A stretch of 64,000 bases of DNA from Flavobacterium resistens. Lineage in GTDB: Bacteria > Bacteroidota > Bacteroidia > Flavobacteriales > Flavobacteriaceae. The notes beneath the pieces were generated by a model. That model did no database searches. It worked only from the letters and a program-made list of their open reading frames with translations, and had not been told where the DNA came from. Below are positions 61,620-64,000 of the stretch, piece after piece. The stretch lies in assembly GCF_900182645.1 (NCBI RefSeq), contig NZ_FXTA01000003.1, positions 1-64,000 on the forward strand. Reading direction: 5' to 3'. How positions within the stretch are numbered: position 1 is the first letter of the stretch; the number at the start of each line of letters is the position of its first letter. The translations under genes were made by a program, and so were the position numbers.

Positions 61620-62348
61620 ATGAGATTAGAAGATTTTGATAATGATGAAGATAAAGTAATCCAAGACAGTTTAAAACAAAAAACTTGGAATGAAATAAGA
61701 ACCAATGACAGCTGGGCGATTTTTAAAATCATGTCCGAATTTGTGAATGGTTATGAAAGCATGGGACGAATTGGACCTTGCGTTTCGATTTTTGGATCGG
61801 CGAGAACAAAACCGGACGAAAAATACTATCAATTGGCTGAAAAAATTGCTTTTAAAATTAGTAAAGCTGGTTATGGCGTAATTACGGGAGGAGGCCCAGG
61901 AATTATGGAAGCCGGAAATAAAGGTGCGCATTTAGGAGGCGGAACTTCAGTTGGTTTAAACATCGAACTGCCTTTTGAACAACATTTCAATCCTTATATC
62001 GATCACGATAAAAACCTGAATTTCGATTATTTCTTTGTGAGAAAAGTTATGTTCGTTAAATATTCGCAAGGTTTTGTGGTTATGCCTGGAGGTTTTGGAA
62101 CTTTGGATGAAATGTTTGAAGCGATTACTTTGATTCAGACAAAGAAAATTGGAAAATTCCCAATTATACTTGTTGGAGTTGAATTCTGGTCAGGATTAAT
62201 TGATTGGGTAAAAACGGTTTTAGTAGAAAAAATGCATACCGTAAGCCCAGAAGATTTGAACTTATTTAAAATTGTTGATACTGAAGATGAAGTTGTTGAT
62301 GTTTTAGATAAATTCTACAAGAAATACGATTTGAGTCCGAATTTCTAA
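61620..62348 (+). CDS. LOG-family nucleotide phosphoribohydrolase-like protein (TIGR00730)
   Basis: A 242-residue protein with the lysine-decarboxylase-like fold motif of the LOG family: GGGPGIMEAGNKGA at 90-103 and PGGFGTLDE at 156-164, both needed for catalysis in cytokinin-riboside 5'-monophosphate phosphoribohydrolases. In bacteria the physiological substrate is probably AMP or a related nucleoside monophosphate. The preceding structured RNA-like element may lie in its 5' leader. It ends in an intrinsic terminator. Confidence 0.88.
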   Translation: MRLEDFDNDEDKVIQDSLKQKTWNEIRTNDSWAIFKIMSEFVNGYESMGRIGPCVSIFGSARTKPDEKYYQLAEKIAFKISKAGYGVITGGGPGIMEAGNKGAHLGGGTSVGLNIELPFEQHFNPYIDHDKNLNFDYFFVRKVMFVKYSQGFVVMPGGFGTLDEMFEAITLIQTKKIGKFPIILVGVEFWSGLIDWVKTVLVEKMHTVSPEDLNLFKIVDTEDEVVDVLDKFYKKYDLSPNF

Positions 62349-62434
62349 TTTTTCACGACATAAGTCATATAAGCTATTTGTCTGATACTTAGCAGTATCA
62401 ACTTCATTTACTTATAATATGATTAAATTTTAAG

Positions 62435-62454
62435 AGCTGTTTTTTAAAACAGCT
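62435..62454 (+). terminator. intrinsic terminator after the LOG-family gene
   Basis: agctgtttt at 62435-62443 pairs with aaaacagct at 62446-62454, then seven T; the loop is formed by opening the last pairs. Confidence 0.8.
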
Positions 62455-62537
62455 TTTTTTATGCTATTTTTACAAAAAACCGAAACATCTTTATGCTCGT
62501 TACTTAATATATATCAATAATTTTTTTGCGCCACTAT

Positions 62538-64000
62538 TTGAAATCATTTTTTAAAATTATCATCCTGTTTTTTGTTTTATTGAGTTCGATAAAACAATAT
62601 GCACAACATCAATCTAAGATGGAAGTGGCGGTTAACCTCGACCTTAAAACGCTTAATGTCAGACAGGATATTACGTATTACAATACTTCTAACGATTCAT
62701 TGATTTCGATTGTTTTGAATGATTGGAACAATGCCTTTTCGGATAAAAATACACCGCTTGCGAGACGATTTTCAGATGAATTTTATAGAGGTTTTCATCT
62801 AGCAAAACCTGAAGAAAGAGGAAATACAACTATTTTGAATCTTACTGATTCTGATAATATGGCGCTCGAATGGGAAAGAACAGATAAAAACCCTGATTTT
62901 ATTGTTATAAAACTAAACCGAAAACTGCGTCCGGGTGAAAAAATGGATTTGCATTTGACGTATATTGCAAAAATTCCGAGTGCAAAATTCACGCATTATG
63001 GTTTTGATCAAAATGGCGGAATGAATTTAAAAAACTGGTTTTTAACTCCTGCCCGATTTGAAAATCATCGTTTTGTAAAAAACAACAATTTCAATCTTGA
63101 TGATATTGCCAATTCAGTTGTTGATTATCAGCTTGAAATAAAACTTCCTGCAAAATATTCTATTAGTACAGATTTAGATTCGGTTTCAAAAGACGAATCA
63201 AATCCTTCGTTTACAAGTTATCTTTTTTCAGGAACTAACAGAACCGATTTTAATGTTATTATTGAAAAACAAAATAATTTCAGAAGTTATACAACTGGTA
63301 ATTTAGAAGTAGTTTCGGATTTAAAAACAAAAAAACTGAACGAAATTCAAAGAGCGATAGTCATTAACAGAGTGGCTTCTTTTGCAAATCAATTTATTGG
63401 AAAATACCCACATTCAAAAATCACTGTTTCACAGGCAGATTATGATCGAAATCCGTTTTATGGATTGAATCAGCTTCCTTCCTTTATTAGTCCGTTTTCA
63501 GATGAATTTATATTTGAAATTACGTTTCTGAAAACCTATCTGAACAATTATCTAAAAAACAGTCTCCGATTAGATCCAAGACAAGATAATTGGGTTTATG
63601 ACGGAATTCAGATTTATGCGATGATGAAGTACATGGAAGAAAACCATTTAGATCAAAAAATGCTGGGAAGGCTTTCGGACATGAAACTCTTTAAAAGTTA
63701 TAACATTACCAATCTGACTTTCAACGAGCAATACAGCTATTATTATATGCTGATGGCGCGAAAAAATTTAGATCAGCCACTTGGTGATCCAAAAAATACG
63801 CTTATTAAATTCAACGAGCAAATAGCAAGTAAATATCGCGCTGGTTTAAGTTTGAGTTATTTAGATGATTATTTAAACCATAATATTGTTCCAGAAAGTG
63901 TTCAGGAATTTTATACGCTGAATAAATCACAACAAACGAATCGATATGATTTAGAAACAATACTGAACAAAAAAAGCAATAAAAATATTGAGTGGTTTTT
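62538..64000 (+). CDS. M1-like metallopeptidase family protein (C-terminus beyond right edge)
   Basis: An open frame runs from a TTG at 62538 to the window edge (487 codons). The TTG gives a signal peptide (FFKIIILFFVLLSSIKQYAQ), and no in-frame ATG lies between the upstream stop and this site. The N-terminal beta-domain matches M1 aminopeptidase-like exported proteins of Bacteroidota (DLKTLNVRQDITYYNTSNDS, IVLNDWNNAFSDKNTPLARR, LHLTYIAKIPSAKFTHYGFD, LKNWFLTPARF). In the catalytic region I see SQADYDRNPFYGLNQLPSFI and WVYDGIQIYAMMKY, where active M1 enzymes have GAMEN and HExxH. Both appear changed, so it may be a non-catalytic relative. Confidence 0.68.
   Translation, partial: MKSFFKIIILFFVLLSSIKQYAQHQSKMEVAVNLDLKTLNVRQDITYYNTSNDSLISIVLNDWNNAFSDKNTPLARRFSDEFYRGFHLAKPEERGNTTILNLTDSDNMALEWERTDKNPDFIVIKLNRKLRPGEKMDLHLTYIAKIPSAKFTHYGFDQNGGMNLKNWFLTPARFENHRFVKNNNFNLDDIANSVVDYQLEIKLPAKYSISTDLDSVSKDESNPSFTSYLFSGTNRTDFNVIIEKQNNFRSYTTGNLEVVSDLKTKKLNEIQRAIVINRVASFANQFIGKYPHSKITVSQADYDRNPFYGLNQLPSFISPFSDEFIFEITFLKTYLNNYLKNSLRLDPRQDNWVYDGIQIYAMMKYMEENHLDQKMLGRLSDMKLFKSYNITNLTFNEQYSYYYMLMARKNLDQPLGDPKNTLIKFNEQIASKYRAGLSLSYLDDYLNHNIVPESVQEFYTLNKSQQTNRYDLETILNKKSNKNIEWF

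Overview
The window looks like chromosomal DNA of a Flavobacteriaceae member, most likely Flavobacterium. It is AT-rich, carries three TonB-receptor loci (two of them SusC/SusD pairs), FecR-coupled ECF sigma factors, flavobacterial TAnnTTTG -7 promoter elements and a protein with a type IX secretion C-terminal sorting domain. I saw no tRNA, rRNA, IS element, prophage or CRISPR.

Layout. 1-7.0 kb: a collagen-like repeat protein (cut by the left edge), divergent tandem AraC-type regulators, a methyltransferase and a group of small genes (scramblase-like and YcxB-like). 7.3-16.1 kb: a minus-strand locus of ECF sigma, FecR, SusC with an STN domain, SusD, and a two-domain phosphodiesterase/alkaline phosphatase, which reads as import plus stripping of phosphorylated organic compounds. 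16.5-21.1 kb: a phospholipase D-like protein, a DUF1254/DUF1214 lipoprotein and a YheT-type hydrolase. 21.2-30.4 kb: a repeat lipoprotein divergent from a second ECF sigma/FecR/TonB-receptor set, followed by exported proteins: a YxFxxD-motif lipoprotein, an OB-fold protein, a DUF5777 protein, a c-type cytochrome lipoprotein, YceI and a CHRD lipoprotein.

30.5-41.2 kb is the most interesting region. It is a minus-strand gene set with an XRE regulator, a double-glycine-type precursor peptide with seven core cysteines, a TlpA-like thioredoxin, a C39-like/VKOR/thioredoxin fusion, a C39-peptidase ABC exporter, an HlyD protein, two GT-A glycosyltransferases and a second C39-like/thioredoxin protein. 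Together they look like a system that exports, disulfide-bonds and possibly glycosylates a secreted peptide, resembling glycocin loci in logic.

41.3-46.7 kb holds a second SusC/SusD pair with no local regulator. 47.2-64 kb is mostly housekeeping: SIMPL protein, rhomboid protease, LpxL-like acyltransferase, secreted GH128-like glucanase, phosphoglucosamine mutase, ACP phosphodiesterase, gamma-glutamyltransferase, ClC channel, UvrA, a TonB-C-like secreted protein, a structured RNA-like element, a LOG-family enzyme and an M1-like peptidase cut by the right edge.
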